DNA of 18,564 nucleotides. Origin: Bacillota bacterium (lineage in GTDB: Bacteria > Bacillota > DTU030 > DUMP01). A program made the position numbers and the translations under genes. The stretch lies in NCBI GenBank assembly GCA_012735455.1, contig JAAYHG010000289.1, positions 1 to 18,564 of the forward strand. Reading direction: 5' to 3'. The notes beneath the pieces are model-generated. The model did no database searches. It worked only from the letters and a program-made list of their open reading frames with translations, and was not told the origin of the DNA. Below are positions 1-8,406 of the stretch, in pieces. Within the stretch, counting starts at the first letter, position 1. The number at the start of each line of letters is the position of its first letter.

Positions 1-135
1 CCCTTTTTCCTCTCGCGCCTGGAAGTGGATCCGGCTGTAGCCAGTAGCCCGCTCATCACCACCGTTGCCGATGCCACAGGCTTGTTGATCTACTTTACGG
101 TTGCCAACTTATTACTGCGGATCGTACCAATTTAA
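1..135 (+). CDS. mgtE: MgtE-family magnesium transporter, C-terminal end (partial)
   Basis: The window opens inside an ORF in frame 1 that ends at a TAA at 133-135. The 44 visible residues include [19 protein letters not shown] followed by a hydrophobic stretch ([13 protein letters not shown]). This matches the last transmembrane helices of MgtE, where the conserved DPA...PL.TT..D.....IYF pattern forms part of the Mg2+ pore. The family transports Mg2+ across the cytoplasmic membrane and is gated by an N-terminal CBS region, which lies outside the window. The gene converges on sbcC, with a hairpin between them. The assignment rests only on this short tail, but the pattern is distinctive. Confidence 0.8.
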   Translation, partial: PFFLSRLEVDPAVASSPLITTVADATGLLIYFTVANLLLRIVPI

Positions 136-149
136 GCCTGATTGTGAGC

Positions 150-171
150 GGGCGGCCATTAAGGGCCGCCC
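150..171. terminator. Hairpin between convergent mgtE and sbcC
   Basis: GGGCGGCC (150-157) and GGCCGCCC (164-171) form a perfect 8-bp GC stem with a 6-base loop, directly abutting the sbcC stop codon at 172-174. The position between two convergent gene ends suggests a shared terminator. Neither flank has a true T-tract: CTACTTCTTT follows on the plus side, and the minus side is poor. The intrinsic termination call is therefore tentative. Confidence 0.5.
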
Positions 172-3100
172 CTACTTCTTTATCAACTTGAGGTAGCTAC
201 CGCTGCCGTCCGGTTCGGCGGGAATTACCTCCAGGTAGATGGGTATGCGTTCACGCAGTTCGGCCACATGGCTGATAACCCCCACCAACCTGGCCCCCAG
301 GCGCATTTTTTCTAGTGCCTGCAGTACTACCTCCAACTTCTCACCATCCAAACTGCCAAACCCTTCATCTAAGAAAAAGAAGCCAAGCGGGTAACGGCCC
401 TTGAGCTGCAACTGCGAAGAAAGCGCCAGCGCCAAAGCCAAAGAGGTAAGAAAGGTTTCACCCCCGGAAAGGCTAGTCACTGGACGACGTTGCCCTCCGG
501 CGTAGTCATCGCGCAAGACAATTTCGGCACGGTCCCCCAATTCCAAGGCATAGCGCTGCCCGGTGAGAGCTCCCAAACGACGCGATGCCTCCACTGCCAT
601 GTCTGCCAGGTGCTCCTCGGCCAAAAACTCAACGAAACGGCGTCCGCTCACCAATCGCCCCAGGGTGGCTGCCAGGTCCCGCCGCTTGGTTAGCCTGGAC
701 TTTAGTTGTTCTAACTCTTGGAAACGTTGCTGGTTAGCCTCGAGTTGGTCAAGTTCGCGCTGCTTCACGGCCAGATGTACCCGGGCCTGGTTAAGCTCAC
801 TTCTAAGCCGTTCCAGCTCTACCTTGGACGTTTCCCATTCTGACACGTGATAAACCCGCCCAGCAAGTTCCTCCTTCAGGCGCTGGGCCTCCATACGAGC
901 CTGATAGAGACGGTTACCGAAATCCTCTGTCTCACGGCGCAGCTCTTCACAGGTGGCTGCAGGCAAGAGGGCTGCTCGCGCCGCGGACCGATCGCTAAAG
1001 CCAGAGGCCAGCAGTGCCGCCTCGAGCTCTGTCTTGAGGCGGTTTACTTCGTCTGCAAGTGTCTCCAAACGGCTTTGGGCACCGGCCAGCTCTGACTGCA
1101 GGCGTGTTGCAGTGGCTCGAGCTCTATCTTCGGTCACACGTGCCTGCTCTATCTTCTTTTCCAAGGCTGTAATGTTAGCCTGGGTTTCTTGAAGCAGTTT
1201 AGCTGGATCTTTGCCGGCACTGATTTTGTCCAGCTCCTGCTCAAGATTTTTTATCTGGTTGGCCCGCGCTACACCTTCGCCCTTTAGCCCACTGAGCTGT
1301 GCCTCACGGGCCGCCACGATGCCTGCCAGGTCACGGCTGGTCGCCAAGAGGTTGTCGCGCTCCGCCTCAAGTTCGCGGCGCAGTTTTTCCAGGCGCTGGC
1401 GTTCACGGGCCTGCTGGGCCAAAGTGCGCAGGCGCTGCTCCAGCTCCTCTCGACTCAAGTCCCCCACTAGACCCCGCAGCTCTGCCTGACACTCCTCCAC
1501 GGCAGCTCTGGCCGCTTGCCAACCAGGAGTCAGATTGGTATCCAGGCTGCGCTCTTCCGCTTCCAGCTCCAAAGCCAGACGGCGTACTTCACCAAACCAA
1601 CTTTGAACTTCCTTGAGCTTCTCCTCCGCTTCCTGGCAGCAAGCATTGGCGTCCGCTAATTCAGCCTCATACTCCCCAGGAGAGGCTGGATTCGGATGAT
1701 CGGTAGAACCACACACCGGACAGGGTTCCCCGCTTTTCAGGTGTACCGCCAGGGCAGCAGCCTGACCATTTAAGAAAACCTGTGCGCGGCTCTCTAGCGC
1801 CTTTTCAAGCTGGGCACTTGTACTCGTCAGAATAGCTTCTGCCTGCTGCAATGCATCAGTTCTAGTGCTGGTTATGCTTACAGCCAGTCGTTCTGCCAGC
1901 TTCTCCCACAAGGCAGCCTTACAGGCCGCCAGCTGCCTCTTGGCCTTGTCATAGTGTTCAGACCAGGTCTTAAGCTGTCGCTCCCGCTCTCTTAGGGCCT
2001 GCAGAGTCGTCCCTGCCCGCTGCCAGCGTTCCTCTTCCTCCGCTGGTAGGGCTAATCTGTCCTGAGCGGAGACCAGCTCGGTCAGCTCAGTCTCTAACTG
2101 GCGAAGTCTCTGGCTGTTTTGTTCCTCCTGCTCCTTGGTCTTATCCAGCTCTTGTTTCACCCGCAGCCAGTCTTTTTTGGTCTGCTCCTGCTCCTCTAAG
2201 AGTTTTTTCCGCTGCAGGGCCAGCCTCAGAGCCTCCTTAAGCTCTGCTACCCGGTCCTGCAAGGCAGGCCCTTCCTGCTGTTGGTACTCTATTGCAGCCG
2301 CTAATTCTGCTGCAGCCCTGTTCGCCTCCTGCTGGGCAGCGGCAAACTCATGCTCTAGAGCAGCTACCTTACCCGTGGCTGCGTCGATAATGGGCTCAAG
2401 CTCCTGCTCTCGCTGCAAACGATCACGGAGGGGTTCTGCCCTTTGGGCCGCCGCCAGGAGAGCCAGCTTCTTCTGTTGTGCAGGGAGTTCTGCTGTCAGG
2501 GCCGCCTGGCGCTGTTCTGCCTCCTGGTATGCTTCCCAGAGACGGCGCAGCTCGTCCAGCTCTTGAAAGCGCTTCTCGGCCGCGGCTGACTTTGTCTCCC
2601 AGGACTTCACCGCCTGGGTAGCGGCAGCCACTTCCTCCCGTGCCTGCTCTACGCGAGCCGGCGTCGCGTCACCCAAGGAGGCCAGCTCGGCAGCAACGCT
2701 CAGGATTTTTTCCTCGCAGGCCTCCCGCACCGCCCGGGTCCGGGCCACCAGCACCTCACCGTAATCATCCAGGGCGAATATGTACTCCAGCATTTTGGCC
2801 CGGTCGCCGGCGGTGAGGCGCAGGAAGGCGTCTAACTTAACCTGAGGTAAGACAACCGCTCGCGGAAAGTCCTCCCTCCTGAGCCCCAGGATCTCAATAA
2901 CACGAGCATCAACTTCGCTGGCAGTGGAGGCCACCTCCTGCTCCTTGTCCCCTGCAATCTGGATAAGGCGCGCCTGCTGAACCTGGATGCCCTCGGGATC
3001 GTTTTTCTTGCGCCGGTACTCGCGCTCTATCCGCCATACCTCCGTGCCCAGCTCAAAGCTGAAGGAAACGCTCAAGGAATCCTCCAGCTGGTTGATGATT

Positions 3101-3294
3101 CCCGTCTTACCACCCTTGGCCCGGTCCACACTCCCGTAAAGGGCCAGGGTGATAGCGTCCAACACAGTGGACTTGCCTGCTCCCGTAGGTCCGAAGATCC
3201 CGAAAAGACCAGCGGCACTGAGCTCGGTAAAATCCACCTCTTGCCGGGTACGGTAGCTGTGCAGGCCGGAAAAGATCAACTTTAAGGGTTTCAT
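172..3294 (-). CDS. sbcC: SbcC, Rad50-like ATPase subunit of the SbcCD nuclease
   Basis: This 1040-residue SMC-like ATPase partners SbcD in an ATP-dependent double-strand exonuclease and hairpin endonuclease that processes blocked DNA ends and replication-fork hairpins. The N-terminal Walker A is GPTGAGKST (residues 35-43). Long Glu/Gln/Lys/Arg-rich coiled coils flank a zinc-hook CPVC motif (C525, C528). The C-terminal lobe carries the ABC signature SLSGGE (941-946) and a Walker B with FFFLDEG (D976, catalytic E977), followed by a D-loop-like GSLDG. Length is normal for the family. The ATG overlaps the sbcD stop codon as ATGA and is preceded by a strong GGAGG on the minus strand around 3303-3309, so translation is probably coupled to sbcD. 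It is the last gene of the addB-addA-sbcD-sbcC run. All key motifs appear intact. Confidence 0.97.
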   Translation of the reverse strand: MKPLKLIFSGLHSYRTRQEVDFTELSAAGLFGIFGPTGAGKSTVLDAITLALYGSVDRAKGGKTGIINQLEDSLSVSFSFELGTEVWRIEREYRRKKNDPEGIQVQQARLIQIAGDKEQEVASTASEVDARVIEILGLRREDFPRAVVLPQVKLDAFLRLTAGDRAKMLEYIFALDDYGEVLVARTRAVREACEEKILSVAAELASLGDATPARVEQAREEVAAATQAVKSWETKSAAAEKRFQELDELRRLWEAYQEAEQRQAALTAELPAQQKKLALLAAAQRAEPLRDRLQREQELEPIIDAATGKVAALEHEFAAAQQEANRAAAELAAAIEYQQQEGPALQDRVAELKEALRLALQRKKLLEEQEQTKKDWLRVKQELDKTKEQEEQNSQRLRQLETELTELVSAQDRLALPAEEEERWQRAGTTLQALRERERQLKTWSEHYDKAKRQLAACKAALWEKLAERLAVSITSTRTDALQQAEAILTSTSAQLEKALESRAQVFLNGQAAALAVHLKSGEPCPVCGSTDHPNPASPGEYEAELADANACCQEAEEKLKEVQSWFGEVRRLALELEAEERSLDTNLTPGWQAARAAVEECQAELRGLVGDLSREELEQRLRTLAQQARERQRLEKLRRELEAERDNLLATSRDLAGIVAAREAQLSGLKGEGVARANQIKNLEQELDKISAGKDPAKLLQETQANITALEKKIEQARVTEDRARATATRLQSELAGAQSRLETLADEVNRLKTELEAALLASGFSDRSAARAALLPAATCEELRRETEDFGNRLYQARMEAQRLKEELAGRVYHVSEWETSKVELERLRSELNQARVHLAVKQRELDQLEANQQRFQELEQLKSRLTKRRDLAATLGRLVSGRRFVEFLAEEHLADMAVEASRRLGALTGQRYALELGDRAEIVLRDDYAGGQRRPVTSLSGGETFLTSLALALALSSQLQLKGRYPLGFFFLDEGFGSLDGEKLEVVLQALEKMRLGARLVGVISHVAELRERIPIYLEVIPAEPDGSGSYLKLIKK

Positions 3295-4523
3295 GCCTCC
3301 ACCTCCTTCCCTTCCTGGTCGGGCTCAAGATTCACTAGTTCCAGAAACAGCTCTATCAGGTCTGTGCTGGGCTCTCCGCCCAGTTCACGGGCGGCAAAGA
3401 GGCGAAACTGTTCTCTGAGCGGCAGGGCGGTCCGCTGGGCACGTTTCACCTGCGCGGCAGCCTCCGGAAGCACGGGGCGCACCTGTACAATCCGCGGGTG
3501 GGCGCGGTGAATCCGGGCCATCTCCGCAGGGCTAAGGAGCTCCTGCACCTTTACCTCCAGGTCCACCCAGGCATGCTGGTTGCGCTCATCCCCGGCCCAG
3601 GCAAAAAAATCCTCCAGACTGTCGGCACTCCAACTCTTAAGGGGCAAACCGCTGGCCAGGGGCACCCGGCGCACATTGGCCACAGTTCCTGGCTCCACAT
3701 CCACCAGCACCACCTCTTTTTGTTGGTCCACCTCAGAAAAGGAGTAAGCCAGGGGAGAGCCAGCGTAGCGCGCGGGTACCGGGGCGGCGCCCACGGCCTG
3801 GGGACGGTGGAGGTGCCCCAGGGCAACATACTGGGCGGTAGTGGGCAGCGCGCTAGCCTCCACAGCCAGGGCTCCGCCTAGATGAATATCCCGTTCGGAT
3901 TCCGATTCACGCCCACCCACAACGTAGATATGGCCCACCACCAAGTTTACCGTGTCGGAACGAAAGTGGGTGCTGGCGGCGGCTAAGGCCTGTCCCACCC
4001 GGGCAGAGTACGCTTCCTTGAGCTCACTAGTGGCCAAAGAGCGGCTGAGGAGCTCACCTAAACGCGCCTCGGACGGATAGGCTAAAGTAGCAATGACTAT
4101 CCGCTCACCGCTTGGGAGCGCCAGCTCCATCCACCCGGGTCCGCAGGCAACTCGTTGTACAGGGCATCCCTCGCTGCTGGGGCGAAGTTCTTCAGCGGGG
4201 TAGCCCAAGAGGGAGATGCCTAGCCGCTCCGCTAAGGGAGAGGCGGCTCGCAAGCGCTCCGGGCTGTCATGATTCCCGGCAATGACAACCGCAGCCCGTT
4301 GCCCCCCTGCAGCCAGGCGTTCCAAGGCAGTGTAAAATAGGTTCTCGGCCTCGGCAGACGGATTACCGCTATCGAAGACATCTCCTGCCACCAACACCAG
4401 ATCAACCGCCTGATCTTGGGCCAGATCACAGATTTCTTGGAGAAAGTCTTTTTGTTCTGGCAGGCGGGAACGGCCGAGCAAAGCTCGGCCGAGGTGCCAA
4501 TCAGATGTGTGTAGGATTCGCAT
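3291..4523 (-). CDS. sbcD: SbcD, Mre11-like nuclease subunit
   Basis: This is a 410-residue calcineurin-like metallophosphoesterase and the nuclease partner of SbcC. The phosphoesterase motifs appear in order: SDWHLG (D8, H10), AGDVFD (D48), GNHDSPERL (N84, H85, D86), GHIYVVGG and ALGHLHRPQ. Together these form the two-metal Mre11/SbcD active site. The C-terminal part is the usual capping and SbcC-binding region. The ATG is preceded by GGGAGG about 7 bases upstream. The gene lies 58 bases downstream of addA and overlaps sbcC by 4 bases. I saw no promoter of its own in the 58-base gap, so cotranscription with addBA is likely but inferred. Confidence 0.97.
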   Translation of the reverse strand: MRILHTSDWHLGRALLGRSRLPEQKDFLQEICDLAQDQAVDLVLVAGDVFDSGNPSAEAENLFYTALERLAAGGQRAAVVIAGNHDSPERLRAASPLAERLGISLLGYPAEELRPSSEGCPVQRVACGPGWMELALPSGERIVIATLAYPSEARLGELLSRSLATSELKEAYSARVGQALAAASTHFRSDTVNLVVGHIYVVGGRESESERDIHLGGALAVEASALPTTAQYVALGHLHRPQAVGAAPVPARYAGSPLAYSFSEVDQQKEVVLVDVEPGTVANVRRVPLASGLPLKSWSADSLEDFFAWAGDERNQHAWVDLEVKVQELLSPAEMARIHRAHPRIVQVRPVLPEAAAQVKRAQRTALPLREQFRLFAARELGGEPSTDLIELFLELVNLEPDQEGKEVEA

Positions 4524-4581
4524 ATTTCATCCCTCCCGTGTGGATTAGGTCAGTCGTCCGAGGGCACAATGAATCGCGCCC

Positions 4582-7500
4582 TTACGGGAGCAGGGAACTC
4601 TCTTTTGTAAGCAAACGAACAGGAATGGCTTGCTTTAGGGCCAGAAAATAAAGGTAGGCCTCCACCACAGGACGCTGGGTGAGCTGGCATACAGCCTGTG
4701 CGTAGATCTCAACCTGCCTTAAGTAACCGGGAAGACGTTCGGTAAGTCCAGCCGGTCCAATCTGGTCCGTCTTAAAGTCCAGAAGCAGCCAGCCATCAGG
4801 TAACGCCACCAGGCAGTCAATGATGCCTTGAAGCAAGACCAGTTCTTCCGCCTCGCTCGGGGTAAGGTCTTGGTTAAGATAGACCTGGCGGGCTGGCAGG
4901 CAGAGGCTGAAGGGTAACTCCCGGCGCACAGCGCCGGGATCAAGGGTTAGGCGCCGGCCTAAGGGGCTGGCGAAGAACTCGGCTAAAGCAAAGCTGTCCA
5001 CGCTGGCGGCCTGCTCTGGGGTTAAAAACTCCCTCTCCACCAGTTCCTGGACCTGGATAGCAATGCCAGAGGCACTGAGTTCGCGTCTCAGGTCCAGATG
5101 CTCCAGCACGAGGTGCACAGCACTTCCGCGCTCGGCTCCGGCCAGCCCCTCTTCCGCCTGGGCAAAACGGGGTTGCCTGGTCCAACCTAAGGGCTGCCAG
5201 CCTTTGCCAGGCTCTTCCTCTTCTTCCTGAGCACGGCCCAAGAGGGCACGCCGCTTAAGCTCACTGACGCTGAGCTTGGCTGCTAACTTGCTGGCTGTCT
5301 GGTTTGGGTAGCGCCAACTGAGGCGTCTTTTCACCTCGGCGAGCAGCTCTGGCTCAACCTGGGAAGCGATCTCTCCCTGGTTGCACTCTGCCCCCGTCTG
5401 GCAAACGGCCTGTTTAAGTGGCACCATGTCCTCGGGTCCATAGAGGAAAATCTGGAAACTGGCCGGGTCAGCAGCCACGGCGGGATCAGGCCGGACCCAC
5501 AGGTTCCCCTCCCTGAGCGGTGTGCCCTGTGCATGTCGCACCAAAGCAGGGCAAAGCCAGTCTAGATAGCTGCTGGCGCTGGCCAGAGTGCCGGTAGGGA
5601 GCCGCCAGCCCTCCGCACAGGCGGCCTGGGTCCAACGCTGCCGCTGTTTGGTAAGCTCACTGGCAGAACCCACCAAGATGAGGCGCTCCCGGGCACGGGT
5701 AAGGGCGACGTAGAGGATCCGAAGCTCCTCGGCCAGTATCTCCTGTCGACTCGCAGCCTTTATGGCGTGGTGGGCCAAGCTGGGGTACTTAATCCCCAAC
5801 CCGGTATTCACTACCACGGGGCCTAGCCCCAGGTCCCGATGCAGCAGGATGTCACCTTTGAGATCATCTAGATTGAACTTCTTCCCTAGATCGGCCACAA
5901 AGACTACAGGGAACTCCAATCCCTTGCTCTTGTGGATGCTCATGATCCTGACCACATTTTCGTTCTCACCCAGGGCTCGCGCTGTCCCCAGGTCCCCCTC
6001 TTCAGCTTGAAAGCGCTCCAGGAAGCGCAGAAAACGGAACAAACCCGGTCGCCCAAAGCTCTCAAACTGGCGCGCCCGGTCATAAAGGGCGCGCAAATTA
6101 GCCTGGCGCTGGGCACCGGCAGGCAAGGCCCCCACATAGCTCAGGTAGCCTGTTTCCCGATAGATGCGCCAAATAAGGTCGGCCAGGGTTCCCCGGCGGG
6201 CAGCGGTGCGCCACTCCTGAAGCTGAGCGAGAAAGAGCTGCAGCTTTTTTCGCCCGGTGAAGTCCTCACGGCTGGAAGCAGCCCAAACAGCTCCGTGAAA
6301 ATCCGCTCCTGGGGCAGCCAAACGCACCTGGGCCAATTCCTCAGGCGATAGCCCCACCAACGGCGAACGCAGAACAGCCGCCAGGGGGATGTCCTGGCGC
6401 GGATTGTCAATTATCTTGAGCAGGGAAAGCATTGTGCCTACTTCGGGTGCAGTAAAGTATCCGCTCCCCAGTTCGGCATAAGCAGGGATCTCGAGCTGGC
6501 GCAGCACCTCGAGCATGGTGTTGGCACGTCCCTGCATGGTGCGCAGCAGGACGACAATATCCCGGTAGGTTACAGGACGGTAGGACCCCGCTGCTTTATC
6601 CCAAACCATGAATTCCGGACCAGGCCGGGTTGGGGCACCCTGTACCATCTCGCGGATACGCCGCCCGATAAGCAGGGCTTCTTTTTCCACGGCGCCCAAG
6701 TCTACCGGCTCATGAGCAGCTTCTTCCTCCTGCTGCTCATGAGCCTCAACTAGGGCCGCGCGCCCCTGATTTTCCTTGGCACTGCGCTCCACAAGGTGCA
6801 GCTCTACCGGCCCACCGGCCAACCGCGCTCCGGCCGGCGGCTCGGCATAGGCTGCTCCCGGTACCAGCTCCGCCTCGGCATCATAATCCAAGTCGCCAAC
6901 CTCCCGGGTGAGTATCTGCCGGAAGATAAAGTTCACGGCTGTTATCACTTCAGAACGACTGCGGAAGTTGTGTTTCAGGCTCAGGCGTCGCTGCCGTCCT
7001 CCGGGCGCGCTGGGATAATCGCGGTATTTCTGGAGAAAAAGCCGGGGCTCAGCCAGGCGAAAACGGTAGATGCTCTGCTTGACAGCGCCCACCAAGAAAA
7101 GGCGAGGCGAAGGACCGTCCTGGCCGGAAACCAAAGTCAGGATGGCATCCTGCACCGGATTAATATCCTGATACTCATCAACTAGGACTTCGGCGTATTC
7201 CTGGGCCAGTTCCTGGGCTAAAGGTGATGGCTTAAGGACGCCGCCGGGAAGGTCATTGTCCCGCAGCAGGGACAATGCGTAGTGTTCCAAGTCGCTGAAG
7301 TCCACCCGCGCACGGGCGCGCTTGGCGGCTTGAAAACGCCGGCTAAATTCCAGCACCAGATCACAGAGTGCCGTAACAATAGGGGCCATGGAGGTAAGGT
7401 CCGCCACCAGATCCGCGAGCGGACGCCCATAGACGCCCTCCCGCAGCTGGCGCACGATTTTCTTCGCCCTATCGCGCAGATCTTGAACCTGTTCCTTGAG

Positions 7501-8406
7501 TTCCGGATCCACATCGTCTGTTTTGTGCACGCGCGGCAGCGGTTCAAAGGCTATCTCAAGAGAGGCGCGCAGGTCATCCCACGAGCCATAGCGGGCAGTT
7601 CGGACTGCAGCCGCCACTGCCTCCTGCTCCTGCTGGATGTTAGAAAGATACTGAGCTGGGCCCGCTGGTAGGCCGGCTAATTCGGCGGCACGGGCCAGGA
7701 GGAGCAGGGCCGAACCCAACTCTTGAAGAGAGACGGCAAGCAGAGGACGTACCCAGGGCAGGGTTGCCTCGTCAGCAGCATCCGCATCGTGGATGGATGC
7801 AGCGGTTTTTCTGAGCCACTCCTCGGGCCAGGGCTGGCTACGGCTGAAGTTGTGAATCGTGAGTACCAATTCTTTTAGGTCGTCGTCGCTGCGGGCATTA
7901 CCATAACAGTCCAGGAGTTGAATAAAGGGGCCGTTTGTCTCCACCTCGGCCTCATAGCGTTCCTCCCACAGGCTGTCTAGCACCTCGTGCGCCAAGAGAT
8001 CAGCCTCGGCCTCATCCATCACTCTAAAAGCCGGGTCTAGCTCCAACTGGTAGAAGTAACGACGGACAACTCGGAGACAGAAGGAGTGCAAAGTGGAGAT
8101 GGAGGCCCGGCCTAGAAGAGCCAGCTGCCGCTCCAGGTGGTTATTACCCGGCGCAGACGCTAGAGCTGCCCCCAGGGCGGCCCCGATGCGCTGCCGCATT
8201 TCCGCCGCGGCCGCCTCAGTAAAGGTGACTAGCAGCAAACGGTCTATATCCACAGGGTCCTTGGGATCCAGCACTCGCCGAATGACGCGCTCTACCAGTA
8301 CAGCCGGCTTACCAGCACCGGCCGCAGCCGATACCAAAAGGTTACCGGCGGGGGCCGAAATGGCCTCTTCTTGTGCGCTGGTCCACTTGGCTTTCTGCCC
8401 GTTCAT
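4582..8406 (-). CDS. addA: AddA, helicase-nuclease subunit of AddAB (two motif substitutions)
   Basis: This 1274-residue UvrD-like SF1 helicase has a C-terminal RecB-family nuclease. It is the motor and one of the two nucleases of AddAB, which resects double-strand breaks for RecA loading. Motifs seen: Ia TFTEAAAAEM; II LVDEYQD (D410); IV KHNFRSRSEV; V SIHKSKGLEFP (H825); VI YVALTRARERL (T903, R904). The nuclease site has H1098 in AVHLVLEH, then GIIDCL, then LLDFKTD (D1210, K1212). Two normally invariant residues differ. Walker A reads GAGKP, with Pro34 where Thr/Ser is expected. Motif III reads VGAVKQS, with Ala441 where Asp is expected. Each is one base from the usual codon. The reading frame is otherwise full length, so this is not a decayed ORF. 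The ATG overlaps the addB stop as ATGA. Identity is certain; helicase competence is in doubt. Confidence 0.97.
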   Translation of the reverse strand: MNGQKAKWTSAQEEAISAPAGNLLVSAAAGAGKPAVLVERVIRRVLDPKDPVDIDRLLLVTFTEAAAAEMRQRIGAALGAALASAPGNNHLERQLALLGRASISTLHSFCLRVVRRYFYQLELDPAFRVMDEAEADLLAHEVLDSLWEERYEAEVETNGPFIQLLDCYGNARSDDDLKELVLTIHNFSRSQPWPEEWLRKTAASIHDADAADEATLPWVRPLLAVSLQELGSALLLLARAAELAGLPAGPAQYLSNIQQEQEAVAAAVRTARYGSWDDLRASLEIAFEPLPRVHKTDDVDPELKEQVQDLRDRAKKIVRQLREGVYGRPLADLVADLTSMAPIVTALCDLVLEFSRRFQAAKRARARVDFSDLEHYALSLLRDNDLPGGVLKPSPLAQELAQEYAEVLVDEYQDINPVQDAILTLVSGQDGPSPRLFLVGAVKQSIYRFRLAEPRLFLQKYRDYPSAPGGRQRRLSLKHNFRSRSEVITAVNFIFRQILTREVGDLDYDAEAELVPGAAYAEPPAGARLAGGPVELHLVERSAKENQGRAALVEAHEQQEEEAAHEPVDLGAVEKEALLIGRRIREMVQGAPTRPGPEFMVWDKAAGSYRPVTYRDIVVLLRTMQGRANTMLEVLRQLEIPAYAELGSGYFTAPEVGTMLSLLKIIDNPRQDIPLAAVLRSPLVGLSPEELAQVRLAAPGADFHGAVWAASSREDFTGRKKLQLFLAQLQEWRTAARRGTLADLIWRIYRETGYLSYVGALPAGAQRQANLRALYDRARQFESFGRPGLFRFLRFLERFQAEEGDLGTARALGENENVVRIMSIHKSKGLEFPVVFVADLGKKFNLDDLKGDILLHRDLGLGPVVVNTGLGIKYPSLAHHAIKAASRQEILAEELRILYVALTRARERLILVGSASELTKQRQRWTQAACAEGWRLPTGTLASASSYLDWLCPALVRHAQGTPLREGNLWVRPDPAVAADPASFQIFLYGPEDMVPLKQAVCQTGAECNQGEIASQVEPELLAEVKRRLSWRYPNQTASKLAAKLSVSELKRRALLGRAQEEEEEPGKGWQPLGWTRQPRFAQAEEGLAGAERGSAVHLVLEHLDLRRELSASGIAIQVQELVEREFLTPEQAASVDSFALAEFFASPLGRRLTLDPGAVRRELPFSLCLPARQVYLNQDLTPSEAEELVLLQGIIDCLVALPDGWLLLDFKTDQIGPAGLTERLPGYLRQVEIYAQAVCQLTQRPVVEAYLYFLALKQAIPVRLLTKESSLLP

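Noticed and set aside
490..2566. Several Ser/Arg/Cys-rich plus-strand ORFs opposite sbcC
   Set aside because: They are complements of Glu/Leu/Ala-rich coiled-coil codons, which routinely create open shadow frames.
4524..4581. Weak hairpin (GGGCGC/GTGCCC) in the addA-sbcD gap as a terminator
   Set aside because: It has only six pairs including a wobble, a large loop and no T-tract, so it is unlikely to end transcription.
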